From assembly GCA_017622995.1 (NCBI GenBank), contig JAGAQA010000037.1, forward strand, positions 1 through 40,980: DNA of 40,980 nt, in the 5' to 3' direction. This document shows positions 1 through 7,415 of this stretch, piece by piece. Position 1 is the stretch's first letter. Each line of letters begins with the position of its first letter. Position numbers and translations under genes: made by a program. Under the pieces are notes generated by a model that saw only the letters and a list, made by a program, of their open reading frames with translations, searched no databases and was not told where the DNA came from. The stretch is from Oscillospiraceae bacterium. GTDB taxonomy: Bacteria; Bacillota; Clostridia; Oscillospirales; Oscillospiraceae.

Positions 1-1800
1 AATGAAGAACAGATTGCCATATACTCCCGTAAATCCAAGTTCACCGGCAAGGGTGAAAGTATCGGCAATCAGGTGGAACTCTGTAAAGAGTATGTCCGCA
101 ATATGTTTGGCGAGGAATATGTGGATCGCTGTGTGGTCTTTGAGGATGAAGGTTTCTCCGGCGGCAATCTGCTGCGACCGGACTTCAAACGGATGATGGA
201 GGAAGTGCGTAAGCGCAAATTCAAGGCAATTGTAGTCTATCGCTTGGACAGAATCAGCCGTAATATCAGTGACTTTACGGGGCTGATCGATGAACTGACC
301 AAGCTGGATGTATCCTTCGTATCCATTAAGGAGCAGTTCGACACCAGCACCCCTATGGGCAGAGCCATGATGTTTATTATCTCCGTGTTCTCCCAGTTGG
401 AGCGTGAAACCATTGCTGAGCGTATCCGGGATAATATGCACGAACTGGCAAAGACTGGCCGCTGGTTGGGCGGCAATACGCCTACCGGCTTCAAGTCCGG
501 TTCCGTCAGTAAGATCACCATTGACGGCAAAGAAAGAAAATCCTACAAGCTGATCCCGATTCCCGAGGAAATCGAGATTCCTAAAATGATTTTTGACCTC
601 TATATAGAAACGGATTCTTTGACCGCTGTGGAAGCAGAGTTGCTGCGCCGGAGAATCAAAACCAAAAAGGGGAAGGATTTTACCCGCTTTGCCATCAAGG
701 CAATTCTGCAGAATCCTGTCTATATGGTGGCAGATGAAGATGCCTACAACTACTTCGTAGAAAAGGAAGCGGAAGTCTGTTTCCCCAAGGAAGCCTTTGA
801 TGGTAGCTGCGGCATCATGGCTTATAACCGCACGAACCAGGAAAAGGGAAGAACAACACAGCTTCTGCCGGTCAGTGAGTGGATCGTTGCCATTGGTAAG
901 CATGCCGGTGTGGTTCCTTCCAAACAGTGGATCAAGGTGCAGGAATCCTTGGATAGAAATAAATCCAAGGCATACCGCAAGCCCCGGAATAATGAAGCCT
1001 TGCTGACCGGTTTGGTTTATTGCTCCTGCGGCGAGAGAATGTACCCCAAACTGTCTCAGCGTACTACCGCTTCCGGCGAAGTTATTTACACCTATGTGTG
1101 CAAGATGAAAGAACGGAGTAAGCGGGAGCGCTGTAACCGCCGAAATGCCAATGGCAATATCCTGGATGCGGCGATCATTGAGCAAATCAAATCACTGACA
1201 GACCATGACAGCAGTTTCATTTCTCAGCTTGCAAAGAGCCGTGAGTTCTACACCGGCAAACGGGAACAGTATGAGCGGCAGCTGGAGGAACTTCGGGTAG
1301 AACATGAGATGAACGAAAAAACCATCAATGGCTTGATCGATTCTCTGGGCATGGTTGGTGACTCCCTCGCCAAGCCTCGTGTTTTGAAGCGAATTGAAGA
1401 ACTGACTGATATAAACCGGGATGTGGAGAACCGCATCCATGAGCTGGAAGGTTTGGTCAATGTCAATTCACTTACCGATGCTGAGTTTGATCTGCTGCGG
1501 CAGATGCTGTCCATGTTCCGTACCAGCATTGATGATATGTCCATCGAAGAAAAGCGGGCAGCCATCCGCACCGTGGTTCGCAAGGTGATCTGGGACGGCG
1601 TGAATGCCCATGTGGTGTTGTTCGGAGCCGACGAGGGCGAGATCGAGTTCCCCGATATGGAAGATCGAATGAGTAACATGATTGACGAAAGTACAGAGGA
1701 AGACACCCTGGAAGCCTTCGCAGATGTCAATTATGAGGAGTTTGAAGGCGAAAACCCTGCCACGGACTCTGAAAGTCCTTGGGGAGAGGGTAGCAAATGA
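1..1800 (+). CDS. Large serine recombinase of a skin-like element (5' end outside window)
   Basis: Site-specific DNA recombinase of the large serine family, expected to excise or integrate the element it lies on. The frame is open from base 1, so the start codon is upstream; 599 residues are visible. The catalytic serine motif YSRKS is at visible residues 8-12. The resolvase-type domain follows, with YRLDRISRN and SQLERETIAERI motifs, then the Recombinase domain, a zinc-ribbon-like Cys cluster (YCSCGERMYP, then YVCK and RERC), and a charged coiled-coil C-terminal part. Its TGA stop (1798-1800) lies inside the AATGA at which the sigK frame resumes, so the gene runs right up to the element boundary. 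By position it corresponds to SpoIVCA-type recombinases of sigK-intervening elements. The family call is secure; the role in sigK rejoining is inferred. Confidence 0.9.
   Translation, partial: NEEQIAIYSRKSKFTGKGESIGNQVELCKEYVRNMFGEEYVDRCVVFEDEGFSGGNLLRPDFKRMMEEVRKRKFKAIVVYRLDRISRNISDFTGLIDELTKLDVSFVSIKEQFDTSTPMGRAMMFIISVFSQLERETIAERIRDNMHELAKTGRWLGGNTPTGFKSGSVSKITIDGKERKSYKLIPIPEEIEIPKMIFDLYIETDSLTAVEAELLRRRIKTKKGKDFTRFAIKAILQNPVYMVADEDAYNYFVEKEAEVCFPKEAFDGSCGIMAYNRTNQEKGRTTQLLPVSEWIVAIGKHAGVVPSKQWIKVQESLDRNKSKAYRKPRNNEALLTGLVYCSCGERMYPKLSQRTTASGEVIYTYVCKMKERSKRERCNRRNANGNILDAAIIEQIKSLTDHDSSFISQLAKSREFYTGKREQYERQLEELRVEHEMNEKTINGLIDSLGMVGDSLAKPRVLKRIEELTDINRDVENRIHELEGLVNVNSLTDAEFDLLRQMLSMFRTSIDDMSIEEKRAAIRTVVRKVIWDGVNAHVVLFGADEGEIEFPDMEDRMSNMIDESTEEDTLEAFADVNYEEFEGENPATDSESPWGEGSK
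1..1800. mobile_element. Right part of a skin-like sigK-intervening element (element 1)
   Basis: Only the right end is inside the window. It carries the serine recombinase gene, and the sigma factor reading frame begins directly after it. The boundary is placed at AATGA (1796-1800), followed by GATCCTGATGTAC, which encodes the conserved sigma sequence NEILMY. From memory, AATGA is also the short repeat at the Bacillus subtilis skin junction in sigK. The left end and the 5' half of sigK should lie upstream. Confidence 0.7.
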
Positions 1801-2102
1801 GATCCTGATGTACTTCCGTTCCCAGAGGAAAAGCGCACAGGATGTGTCACTGTCGGATTATATCGAGACGGGAGCGGATGGAGCCCCGCTTGCGCTGATG
1901 GATGTGATCAGTGAGGATGGAGATCTGATGGAGGAGGTCAGCACCAGAGAGTCGGCGCTGTTGTTACGAAAAGCGGTGAAAAAATGCCTGACGGATCAGG
2001 AACGCCAGGTGATCGTACTGCGCTATGGCTTGTCAGGGGAAAGCCCACTTCGGCAGCGCCAGGTGGCGGAGCGAATCGGAATCAGCCGCAGCTATGTATC
2101 CC
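1796..2102 (+). pseudogene. sigK: sigK-type sporulation sigma factor, middle segment of a split gene
   Basis: This is an uninterrupted coding segment of about 102 codons of a sporulation sigma factor. It starts at NEILMYFRSQ (end of region 2) and contains DVSLSDYIETG and LMDVISEDGD (region 3), LTDQERQVIVLRYGL (region 4.1) and GISRSYVS (region 4.2 recognition helix). It has no start codon of its own. On the left it joins element 1. On the right it runs into non-homologous codons (HRGYCKR, stop at 2125) inside element 2. The missing C terminus is at 7442-7492. The SRSYVS-RIEKRAL pattern and the recombinase at the Asn-Glu site favour SigK over SigE. No stop or frameshift is seen within it, so it is better read as a rearrangeable gene segment than as decay, though it cannot be expressed intact in this configuration. 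Confidence 0.85.
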
Positions 2103-2124
2103 ACCGCGGCTATTGTAAACGATG
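2094..2124. other. attL of element 2 (core plus left half-site)
   Basis: The core ATGTATCCC (2094-2102) is repeated at 7437-7445. The element-side half-site 2098-2124 is the inverted complement of 7412-7438 at 24 of 27 positions. The two halves flank a central GT (2096-2097 here, 7439-7440 on the right), which is the layout expected of a large serine recombinase site. Confidence 0.85.
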
Positions 2125-2129
2125 AAATG

Positions 2130-3722
2130 TTAGGAAATCGCTTCAAACTGTGCTGAATTTAGCTGTTTGAAGCGGAATTTGATATAAAGCTGTTTGTCCT
2201 CGCTGAGTTCAATGCGTTCAATGAGGCTGACCAGCAGCTCCCGGCTGGCACAGGCGCTTTCCAAGAAACGCTGAACCAGTGCTTTTGCTTCATCCTCCGC
2301 TTTGGCGGGGGATTCTTTTTTCTTCTCCAGTTCCCTGAGCTGATCCTCCAGCTTGGCCCTATCGGATTTCACTTTGCAATAGATGCGCTGGAAGTCGTCT
2401 TCGCTGAGAATACCGGAGAGCTTATCCATGTACATCCGATCCAGGTTGGAAGTCAAAGACTCGATCTTGCCCTGCAAGGCCTGAATCTCCCCTTCGGTGC
2501 TGTCCGCGGCTCTGGCTGCTTCCACGGCTTTCTGCGCCATTGGCAGCAGCTGGTCAGCGTTGAGATACGCCTGACAGACCTCCCGAACTTTGGCGAGCAC
2601 AGCCTCTGTGACGGTTTGCTCCTTGATGGAGTGGCAGGTGCAGACGCCGGCTTTGGTAAACCTCTGGTAGGTGCGACAGACGAAGAACAGCCGTTCCTCT
2701 CCGGCGGCATTCTTGCGGTTCAGTGTTGCTAGAGGATAGCCGCACTCGTGGCAGAAAATCAACCCCTTCAGTAAGAAGTCATAGGTTCTGCTCCGGGTGT
2801 GCTTGCGGCTTTCCACCAGCAGGCGCACCTTGCGAAAGGTTTCGGCATCTACCAGCGGTTCATGGGTTCCCTCTACCACGACCCAGTTTTCTCTGGGCTG
2901 TTTCAGACACTTCTTCGATTTGTAACTGATTTTCACCATGCGCCCCTGAACCATATTTCCGATATAGGTTTCGTTTTGCAGCATCTCCGAAATCCGTTCG
3001 CTGGACCACAGACCGGCGTAGGGGCCTTTTCTACCCATATTCCACCCACAATAAGTTGCTGGTGTTGGAACGCCCTCCTCATTGAGGGTGGCGGCGATTT
3101 TTCGGCAGCTTACCCCATCCAGCGCCATGGCGAAGATCCGCCGAACAATGGGTGCCACTTCCTCGTCGACGACGATTTTATTCTTCTCTGTGGGATGCAT
3201 CTTGTAGCCATACATGGGCTTGCCGCCAATGAACTGCCCCTTGCGCTGCTTGTCACGTTTGACGGACTTGATCTTCTTGGAAATGTCCTTGGCGTACATG
3301 TCGTTCATGATGGCCCGGAAGGGGGTAATATCATTGGCAGTAGATTCCACGCCGGTGTCGATGCCGTCCAGCAGGGAGATATACCGCACACGCTTTTCTG
3401 GGAAGTACCGCTCCATGTAGTGACCGGTCATGATGTAGTCACGGCCCAGTCGGGACAGGTCCTTGGTTATGACCATATTGACCTTTTTGGCTTCAATATC
3501 CGCGATCATCCGCTGGAACGCCGGACGGTCAAATGTCGTACCGCTGTAACCGTCATCAATATAGGTGTCGTAGACGGATAGCTTATGCTGTTTCACAAAT
3601 TCATCTAAAAGGGAATTCTGGTTGGTAACGCTCTGGGAAGGGCCTTCACTTTCATCCTCCTTTGATAACCGGATGTATTTTGCCACATGGTAAGCCATGG
3701 GGTCGCTGATTTCTAAGAACAT
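2130..3722 (-). CDS. Large serine recombinase of element 2 (TndX/TnpX-like)
   Basis: 530-residue recombinase with an N-terminal catalytic domain (YIRLS at about residues 17-21, then DDGYSGTTFDRP, DLSRLGRDY and the MNDMYAKDISKKIKS region). The Recombinase domain follows, then a zinc ribbon (FCHECGYPL, later FVCRTY and CTCHS), and a long charged C-terminal coiled coil (roughly residues 400-490). The ATG at 3722 is preceded by AAGGAGG at good spacing. The 3' end lies only 5 bases from the left half-site, so the gene abuts its own attachment site, as is usual for this family. It should catalyse integration and excision between attL and attR. It differs clearly from the recombinase at 1-1800, so the two elements are independent. 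Confidence 0.93.
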   Translation of the reverse strand: MFLEISDPMAYHVAKYIRLSKEDESEGPSQSVTNQNSLLDEFVKQHKLSVYDTYIDDGYSGTTFDRPAFQRMIADIEAKKVNMVITKDLSRLGRDYIMTGHYMERYFPEKRVRYISLLDGIDTGVESTANDITPFRAIMNDMYAKDISKKIKSVKRDKQRKGQFIGGKPMYGYKMHPTEKNKIVVDEEVAPIVRRIFAMALDGVSCRKIAATLNEEGVPTPATYCGWNMGRKGPYAGLWSSERISEMLQNETYIGNMVQGRMVKISYKSKKCLKQPRENWVVVEGTHEPLVDAETFRKVRLLVESRKHTRSRTYDFLLKGLIFCHECGYPLATLNRKNAAGEERLFFVCRTYQRFTKAGVCTCHSIKEQTVTEAVLAKVREVCQAYLNADQLLPMAQKAVEAARAADSTEGEIQALQGKIESLTSNLDRMYMDKLSGILSEDDFQRIYCKVKSDRAKLEDQLRELEKKKESPAKAEDEAKALVQRFLESACASRELLVSLIERIELSEDKQLYIKFRFKQLNSAQFEAIS

Positions 3723-3769
3723 AAATTACCTCCTTGGGAAGCTCTGAAATTAGCGACCATTCATCGCTA

Positions 3770-3913
3770 TTAGGATACACCATCCTGGGTGGCTATGGCA
3801 AATGTGCCGAGCTCCTTTTGCAGAAAAAGTCGGAAAGATTCCTGAAGGATATCAGCGATATCTTTTCCCACCTCGGAATACTCACAGTGAACAACGACAG
3901 TTTTCGTATTCAT
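3770..3913 (-). CDS. 47-residue protein upstream of the recombinase, function unknown
   Basis: Small ORF beginning MNTKTVVVHCEYSEVGKDIA and ending at TAA (3770-3772). A strong ribosome binding site (AAAGGAGG, about 3920-3927) lies seven bases before the ATG. It is compact, mixed alpha/beta in appearance, and has no signal peptide or membrane segment. It lies 47 bases upstream of the serine recombinase gene on the same strand, so the two are probably cotranscribed. Similar short ORFs, as far as I recall, accompany this kind of recombinase. A role as a recombination directionality factor is possible but unproven. Confidence 0.7.
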   Translation of the reverse strand: MNTKTVVVHCEYSEVGKDIADILQESFRLFLQKELGTFAIATQDGVS

Positions 3914-3980
3914 AACACGCCTCCTTTGGTCAATGGTATGTAGGAAGCCGAGCTGATTTGCTACCTTCAGGGAATAAGAA

Positions 3981-4006
3981 ACCCCGTGCCGATTACGACA
4001 CGGGGT
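3981..4006 (-). terminator. Hairpin after the metallopeptidase gene
   Basis: Eight-base stem ACCCCGTG / CACGGGGT with a ten-base loop, just downstream of the stop at 4016 on the - strand. The following T-run is weak (TTTCTTATT), so termination may be partial. Confidence 0.5.
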
Positions 4007-4015
4007 GCGAAGGGA

Positions 4016-4789
4016 TTACTTTGTCGAAAGAATATCGCAGATATAGGAATAGCAGCGTTCCTTGGTGTTTTCGGATATCTCAGGAAATGGATCACCGAAT
4101 TCTTTCGTTTTATAGATTACTGCCAGAAGAAATGTATCAGCAAACACTTCCAGTAAATCTGCTCCACTCAAATTTGAATAATCAGCCCCTAAACTGTTAA
4201 GATGGCCGTAAAAACTTTCCGGGAGCTTGTACAGCTCGCCTGCCAAATGAAAGTGAAGCTGATGCCCTAGCTCGTGGAGCAACACCGCAACGGGGGTAAA
4301 CCTGCCGCCAAAGTCATTCCACATCCGATACAGAAAGATGGCCCCGGAACAATCGTCATCGCCGAATACGGCAATGGACTCCCCATTACGCCCATCCATC
4401 TCAGCATCAATGATGGCGATGGAAATGGGATGCAGTTTCTGGGAGAGAGAGAACAGCTCATCGACCATGGCCAGAACACGGCAGATGGTCGGTAGGTCGA
4501 TTTGCGCCCCATCCGAGCAGCTGATTTTGTCTTCGAGACGCAGATAGAGGGCATCGGTACAGTCGTCAAGGCTGACGCTGGGCGTGGTTGCGTAGAACCA
4601 GCGGATGTATTCCAGAACGGCATCCGCCCCAGTGTATATAGGGACTGACCCGATGGAATGAGAGCGGAGGGATTTCTTTGCAACCGCATCATAGAATTGC
4701 TGGAAGGCGTCCTCATCTTCTTCGTAACGCTCCATCAGATGACCAAGCGTATCCCGAAGGGCACAAAGGTTGGAAAAATCAAATCGCAT
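4016..4789 (-). CDS. HELGH-motif metallopeptidase-like protein (ImmA/IrrE-like)
   Basis: Predicted soluble zinc-dependent peptidase-like protein of 257 residues. The motif LLHELGHQLHFH is in the C-terminal half, and a downstream acidic segment LLEVFADTFLLAV may give the third zinc ligand, as in ImmA/IrrE-type proteases of mobile elements that cleave cognate repressors. The start is taken at ATG 4789 (MRFDFSNL), with AAAGGGA eight bases upstream; an in-frame ATG at 4798 is an alternative. The start overlaps the 3' end of the tyrosine recombinase gene (stop 4779), so the two are likely translationally coupled. No helix-turn-helix partner is seen next to it, so a repressor-cleaving role is only a guess. 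The zincin motif itself is clear. Confidence 0.7.
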   Translation of the reverse strand: MRFDFSNLCALRDTLGHLMERYEEDEDAFQQFYDAVAKKSLRSHSIGSVPIYTGADAVLEYIRWFYATTPSVSLDDCTDALYLRLEDKISCSDGAQIDLPTICRVLAMVDELFSLSQKLHPISIAIIDAEMDGRNGESIAVFGDDDCSGAIFLYRMWNDFGGRFTPVAVLLHELGHQLHFHLAGELYKLPESFYGHLNSLGADYSNLSGADLLEVFADTFLLAVIYKTKEFGDPFPEISENTKERCYSYICDILSTK

Positions 4790-5900
4790 TTGTGTCATTC
4801 CCTTTCGTAAAAATCGTGTCTTCCAAAATGGAAGCGCAGTGTTCCTTGCTGATGAATTCCAGATGACCATAGAGGTCGGCGGTGATGGCAATGGAGCTAT
4901 GTCCCAGCCACCGGGATACATCGATCAGCGGCATTCTGGCAGCAATCAGAAGCGCGGCGCAGGTGTGTCTCAAATCATGATAGCGAATCTCCCGCAGATT
5001 GTTTTCCTGGAGAAGTGCTTTGAATTTGGATGTGAGCCTGGATGGCTTGAGAAGCTCATTATGTGCGTTGAGGCAAATATACCCGGATTCCCTTTGACGG
5101 GACATCAGAAGCTGTTCCACTGCGGGGGAGAGGGGAAGCGTCCGGTGGCTGGACTTTCGTTTAGTGACATCCCGGGCAACGATGCCGCCGGTGATTTCGT
5201 TGACGGTGTGGCTGATATGGACGGTATGGCAGTCGAAATCAATGGCTTCCCATTTGAGTCCCAGCACCTCGCTCCTGCGCAGCCCCAAAAGGAGCGCAAG
5301 GGTGACCGGCAGCTCCAAATCGGTGCCTTGAATCGCGGCAAGCAGCTGCTGGCATTCGACTTTGCTGTAATAGGATGCCGTATAGGGAGCGACCTTGGGT
5401 GGAACCACCCGATTGGCGGGATTCTCCGGCAGAAGACCGTCGATCACCGCACAGCCCACAGCCTTGTGAAGGTTTGCATGGTGGCGGCGTACGGTTGTAG
5501 TGGAGAGCCCTCTTTTCAGAAGAGAATCATAGTACGCGGCGATATGCTTTGGAGCCAGGTCGCAGATGGGAAGATTCATTTTCTGGAAATATGGGCAAAT
5601 AGATTTGCGAACGATGAGGGAATAGGCTTTGAAGGTGGTGGGAGAAACCGTAGGCTGCATCCGCTCCAGCCAGTGCATGAGATAGGCATCTACATAGATG
5701 CCCTTGGCGTTCCGGCGCATATCCAGATCGGCGGTGATTTGCCTGCGCTTTTCAAAGAGCATTTCCTCTGCCCGACGGCGGTTACCCTTTGCTTTGAGAT
5801 GGGTTGTGAAGGATCTTTCCTTGCGGTTTCCCATTTCATCGCGATAGGTGATGACCATATGCCAGTATCCGTTTTTTTCGCGTAAGTGTCCTGCGACCAT
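4779..5900 (-). CDS. Tyrosine recombinase (phage/ICE-type integrase)
   Basis: 373-residue integrase. The N-terminal part is an arm-binding-like beta domain (YWHMVITYRDEMGNRKERSF), followed by a SAM-like core-binding domain and the C-terminal catalytic domain. Catalytic residues are visible: Arg in LLGLRRSEVLGLKW, Lys/His region KRKSSHRTLPL, HDLRH, WLGHSS and the Tyr in ADLYGHL. The start is set at ATG 5900 (MVAGHLRE), which has GGAGG at about eight bases; the ATG at 5909 is too close to that motif. A tRNA-Leu-like core lies about 47 bases upstream, suggesting this integrase once used a tRNA-Leu target. It now sits inside an element that has its own serine recombinase, so it may be a captured remnant. 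Confidence 0.92.
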   Translation of the reverse strand: MVAGHLREKNGYWHMVITYRDEMGNRKERSFTTHLKAKGNRRRAEEMLFEKRRQITADLDMRRNAKGIYVDAYLMHWLERMQPTVSPTTFKAYSLIVRKSICPYFQKMNLPICDLAPKHIAAYYDSLLKRGLSTTTVRRHHANLHKAVGCAVIDGLLPENPANRVVPPKVAPYTASYYSKVECQQLLAAIQGTDLELPVTLALLLGLRRSEVLGLKWEAIDFDCHTVHISHTVNEITGGIVARDVTKRKSSHRTLPLSPAVEQLLMSRQRESGYICLNAHNELLKPSRLTSKFKALLQENNLREIRYHDLRHTCAALLIAARMPLIDVSRWLGHSSIAITADLYGHLEFISKEHCASILEDTIFTKGNDTNAI

Positions 5901-5946
5901 TTTTTTCATCCTCCGTGTATATTGATTGCAGAATCATTATACGATG

Positions 5947-5970
5947 GGGGACGCAGCGGACTTAAAATCC
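5947..5970 (+). other. tRNA-Leu(UAA)-like att core beside the integrase
   Basis: GGACGCAGCGGACTTAAAAT, continuing TCC, reproduces the end of the D arm and the anticodon stem-loop of a tRNA-Leu with loop CTTAAAA (anticodon TAA). The flanks do not fold into acceptor or T arms, so this is not a tRNA gene. Its place just upstream of a tyrosine integrase fits an attP-type core that matches a tRNA-Leu target. Confidence 0.6.
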
Positions 5971-6048
5971 CCTGTGCCGAAACAGGCGAGAGATCGGATT
6001 GGGGCGGTGCTTGGGAGCGAATATTCAACAAGAAAAATGTTTTTTGAA

Positions 6049-6077
6049 TTGATGAAAGCTGCAATGGATGCTATAGT
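6049..6077 (+). promoter_or_regulatory. Promoter of the SWIM protein gene
   Basis: TTGATG (6049-6054), 17-base spacer, TATAGT (6072-6077). The start codon follows at 6112. Confidence 0.6.
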
Positions 6078-6111
6078 AAAGACATCGAATCAGGAGAAAG
6101 AAGGGTTAACG

Positions 6112-6567
6112 ATGAGCTTTCTGTCCATTGCCAGTGGGGCGTCTGTCTGGCGCGGCTATGAATATTTCACGGAAAAGAAAGTACGCAGTCTTACAAAGAA
6201 GAGTGACACGCAATTTGCAGCCTTTGTAAAGGGAACGGGAAGTGAGCCGTATTCGGTTTTGGTTGATGTCGAACATCCGAGAAAGTCTGTGTGCACTTGC
6301 CCCCATGCCAGTGGCAGGCGGATCATTTGCAAGCACATGGTGGCAACCTATTTCACCGCGTTTCCGGAGGAAGCGAAGCGTTTTTACGATGAGGCAGTGG
6401 CATACGAGGAAGAGGAGGAACGGCGGCAGGAAGAACGGGAAGATAAGCTGATTGCCTTTATCGGCAAGTGCAAGAAGCAGGAATTGCAGCAGATGCTGCT
6501 GCAGCTTCTTTTTGACGGCCCGGAGTGGCAGTATGAGCGTTTTCTGGAAGAACATTGGATTGAGTAG
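6112..6567 (+). CDS. SWIM zinc-finger protein
   Basis: 151-residue protein with a SWIM-type zinc finger, CTCPHASGRRIICKH (CxC...CxH), at about residues 63-77. Such fingers bind zinc and are thought to bind DNA or protein. The C-terminal part is very acidic and then basic/helical (AYEEEEERRQEEREDK). The start at 6112 (MSFLSIASG) is supported by AGGAGAAAGAAGG upstream and by the promoter at 6049-6077. It has its own promoter and points away from the integrase. It contains no nuclease or helicase domain. Its job on the element is unknown; DNA-binding control of recombination or expression is one possibility. Confidence 0.75.
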   Translation: MSFLSIASGASVWRGYEYFTEKKVRSLTKKSDTQFAAFVKGTGSEPYSVLVDVEHPRKSVCTCPHASGRRIICKHMVATYFTAFPEEAKRFYDEAVAYEEEEERRQEEREDKLIAFIGKCKKQELQQMLLQLLFDGPEWQYERFLEEHWIE

Positions 6568-6601
6568 AAAACACTTTTGCTAACTTTTCTTTCCTGAGTG
6601 A

Positions 6602-6630
6602 TTGCATATTCGTGGATTGGGAAGTATAAT
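6602..6630 (+). promoter_or_regulatory. Promoter of the mntA-hepT operon
   Basis: TTGCAT (6602-6607), 17-base spacer, perfect TATAAT (6625-6630), followed by AAGGAGGG before the start at 6652. Confidence 0.8.
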
Positions 6631-6651
6631 GAAGACGAAGGAGGGATGTTT

Positions 6652-6978
6652 ATGATTTACACACTGGACGAAATTAAAAAGCGTATTCTCCCGGTGATTG
6701 AGAAATACGGCATCCCTGCCATGTACCTGTTTGGCTCCTACGCCAGAGGGGAAGCAACGGAAGAAAGCGATCTGGATTTCCTGGTGGACACCACGGGAAC
6801 CGGGTTGACCTCTCTGCTGACGCTGGGAGCGCTTTATTGCGATCTGGAAGAAGTGTTTCAAAAGAGCATTGACCTGATTACGGTGCGTTCCGTTATGCAG
6901 AATGTGGTAACGGAAAGCGAGCGTAGCTTCCGGGATACAATCATACGGGAAAGGGTGAAGCTGAATGATGTCGCCTGA
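6652..6978 (+). CDS. mntA: MntA-type nucleotidyltransferase antitoxin
   Basis: 108-residue minimal nucleotidyltransferase. The motif GSYARGEATEESDLDF matches the family signature GSx10DxD, with the two metal-binding aspartates and a further acidic residue nearby in FLVD. In the HepT/MntA toxin-antitoxin family, MntA silences HepT by AMPylating a tyrosine near the toxin's active site. The ATG at 6652 is chosen because the Shine-Dalgarno AGGAGG is seven bases away; the ATG at 6646 is only one base from it. The stop at 6978 overlaps the start of the HEPN gene by 14 bases, giving tight coupling. It lies on element 2 and probably helps keep the element in vegetative cells. Confidence 0.88.
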   Translation: MIYTLDEIKKRILPVIEKYGIPAMYLFGSYARGEATEESDLDFLVDTTGTGLTSLLTLGALYCDLEEVFQKSIDLITVRSVMQNVVTESERSFRDTIIRERVKLNDVA

Positions 6979-7312
6979 TTTGCAGAGAATCCAGCATATC
7001 AAAGAGTATTGCGTTGCCATCGGGAAAACCATTGAACGCTATGGTAATTCCTTTGAAGTCTATGCGGCGGATGCGGATTTCCAGCGGTCAGTCAGCTTTT
7101 CCATCTTGCAGATTGGGGAGTTGAGCGGCGGGTTGTCCGCTGAGTATCGGCAGGCGACCGCAAACCGTGTTCAGTGGGGACCCATGAAGGCCATGCGGAA
7201 TCTGGTTGCCCATAACTATGGACGAATGGATCAGGCCATTATCTGGGAAACCGCAACAGTGGACATCCCCGCGCTGCTGCAATTCTGTGAAGAGCAGCTG
7301 TCCGGGAAATAA
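6965..7312 (+). CDS. hepT: HepT-type HEPN ribonuclease toxin
   Basis: 115-residue HEPN-domain protein of the DUF86 type. The RNase motif Rx4HxY is present as RNLVAHNY at about residues 79-86, including the tyrosine that MntA partners modify. The rest is an all-alpha four-helix fold pattern. The gene overlaps the upstream mntA, so the pair is coexpressed with the antitoxin first. The alternative ATG at 6968 is equally possible. As a free toxin it should cleave RNA and stop growth. On this element it would punish loss of element 2 from growing cells. Confidence 0.88.
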   Translation: MMSPDLQRIQHIKEYCVAIGKTIERYGNSFEVYAADADFQRSVSFSILQIGELSGGLSAEYRQATANRVQWGPMKAMRNLVAHNYGRMDQAIIWETATVDIPALLQFCEEQLSGK

Positions 7313-7385
7313 CATTTCATGGGTGAGCGTTTGCGACTATGAGAAAACCTTGATGAATGGCCGCTATATCGTACGAAAATGAGCA

Positions 7386-7415
7386 GATGCCCTGGACGAA
7401 ATTGTCCGGGGCATC
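7386..7415. other. Hairpin at the inner edge of attR
   Basis: GATGCCCTGGAC (7386-7397) and GTCCGGGGCATC (7404-7415) pair at 11 of 12 positions with one wobble, around the loop GAAATT. It overlaps the first four bases of the right half-site. No T-run follows, so it is a poor terminator. It could be a binding site for an accessory recombination factor or the end of the hepT transcript. Confidence 0.5.

Noticed and set aside
1682-2125. Independent 147-residue sigma factor gene
   Set aside because: Its first 38 codons overlap the recombinase in another frame and its last codons come from element 2. Only 1796-2102 is sigma sequence, so it is a segment of a split gene.
5941-6010. A tRNA-Leu gene upstream of the SWIM gene
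   Set aside because: Only the D-arm end and anticodon arm match. The acceptor and T arms are missing, so it is treated as an attachment core.
7313-7411. A gene fragment at the right end of element 2
   Set aside because: A short open frame exists but has no ribosome site or recognisable family, and the stretch is better explained by the hairpin and attR half-site.
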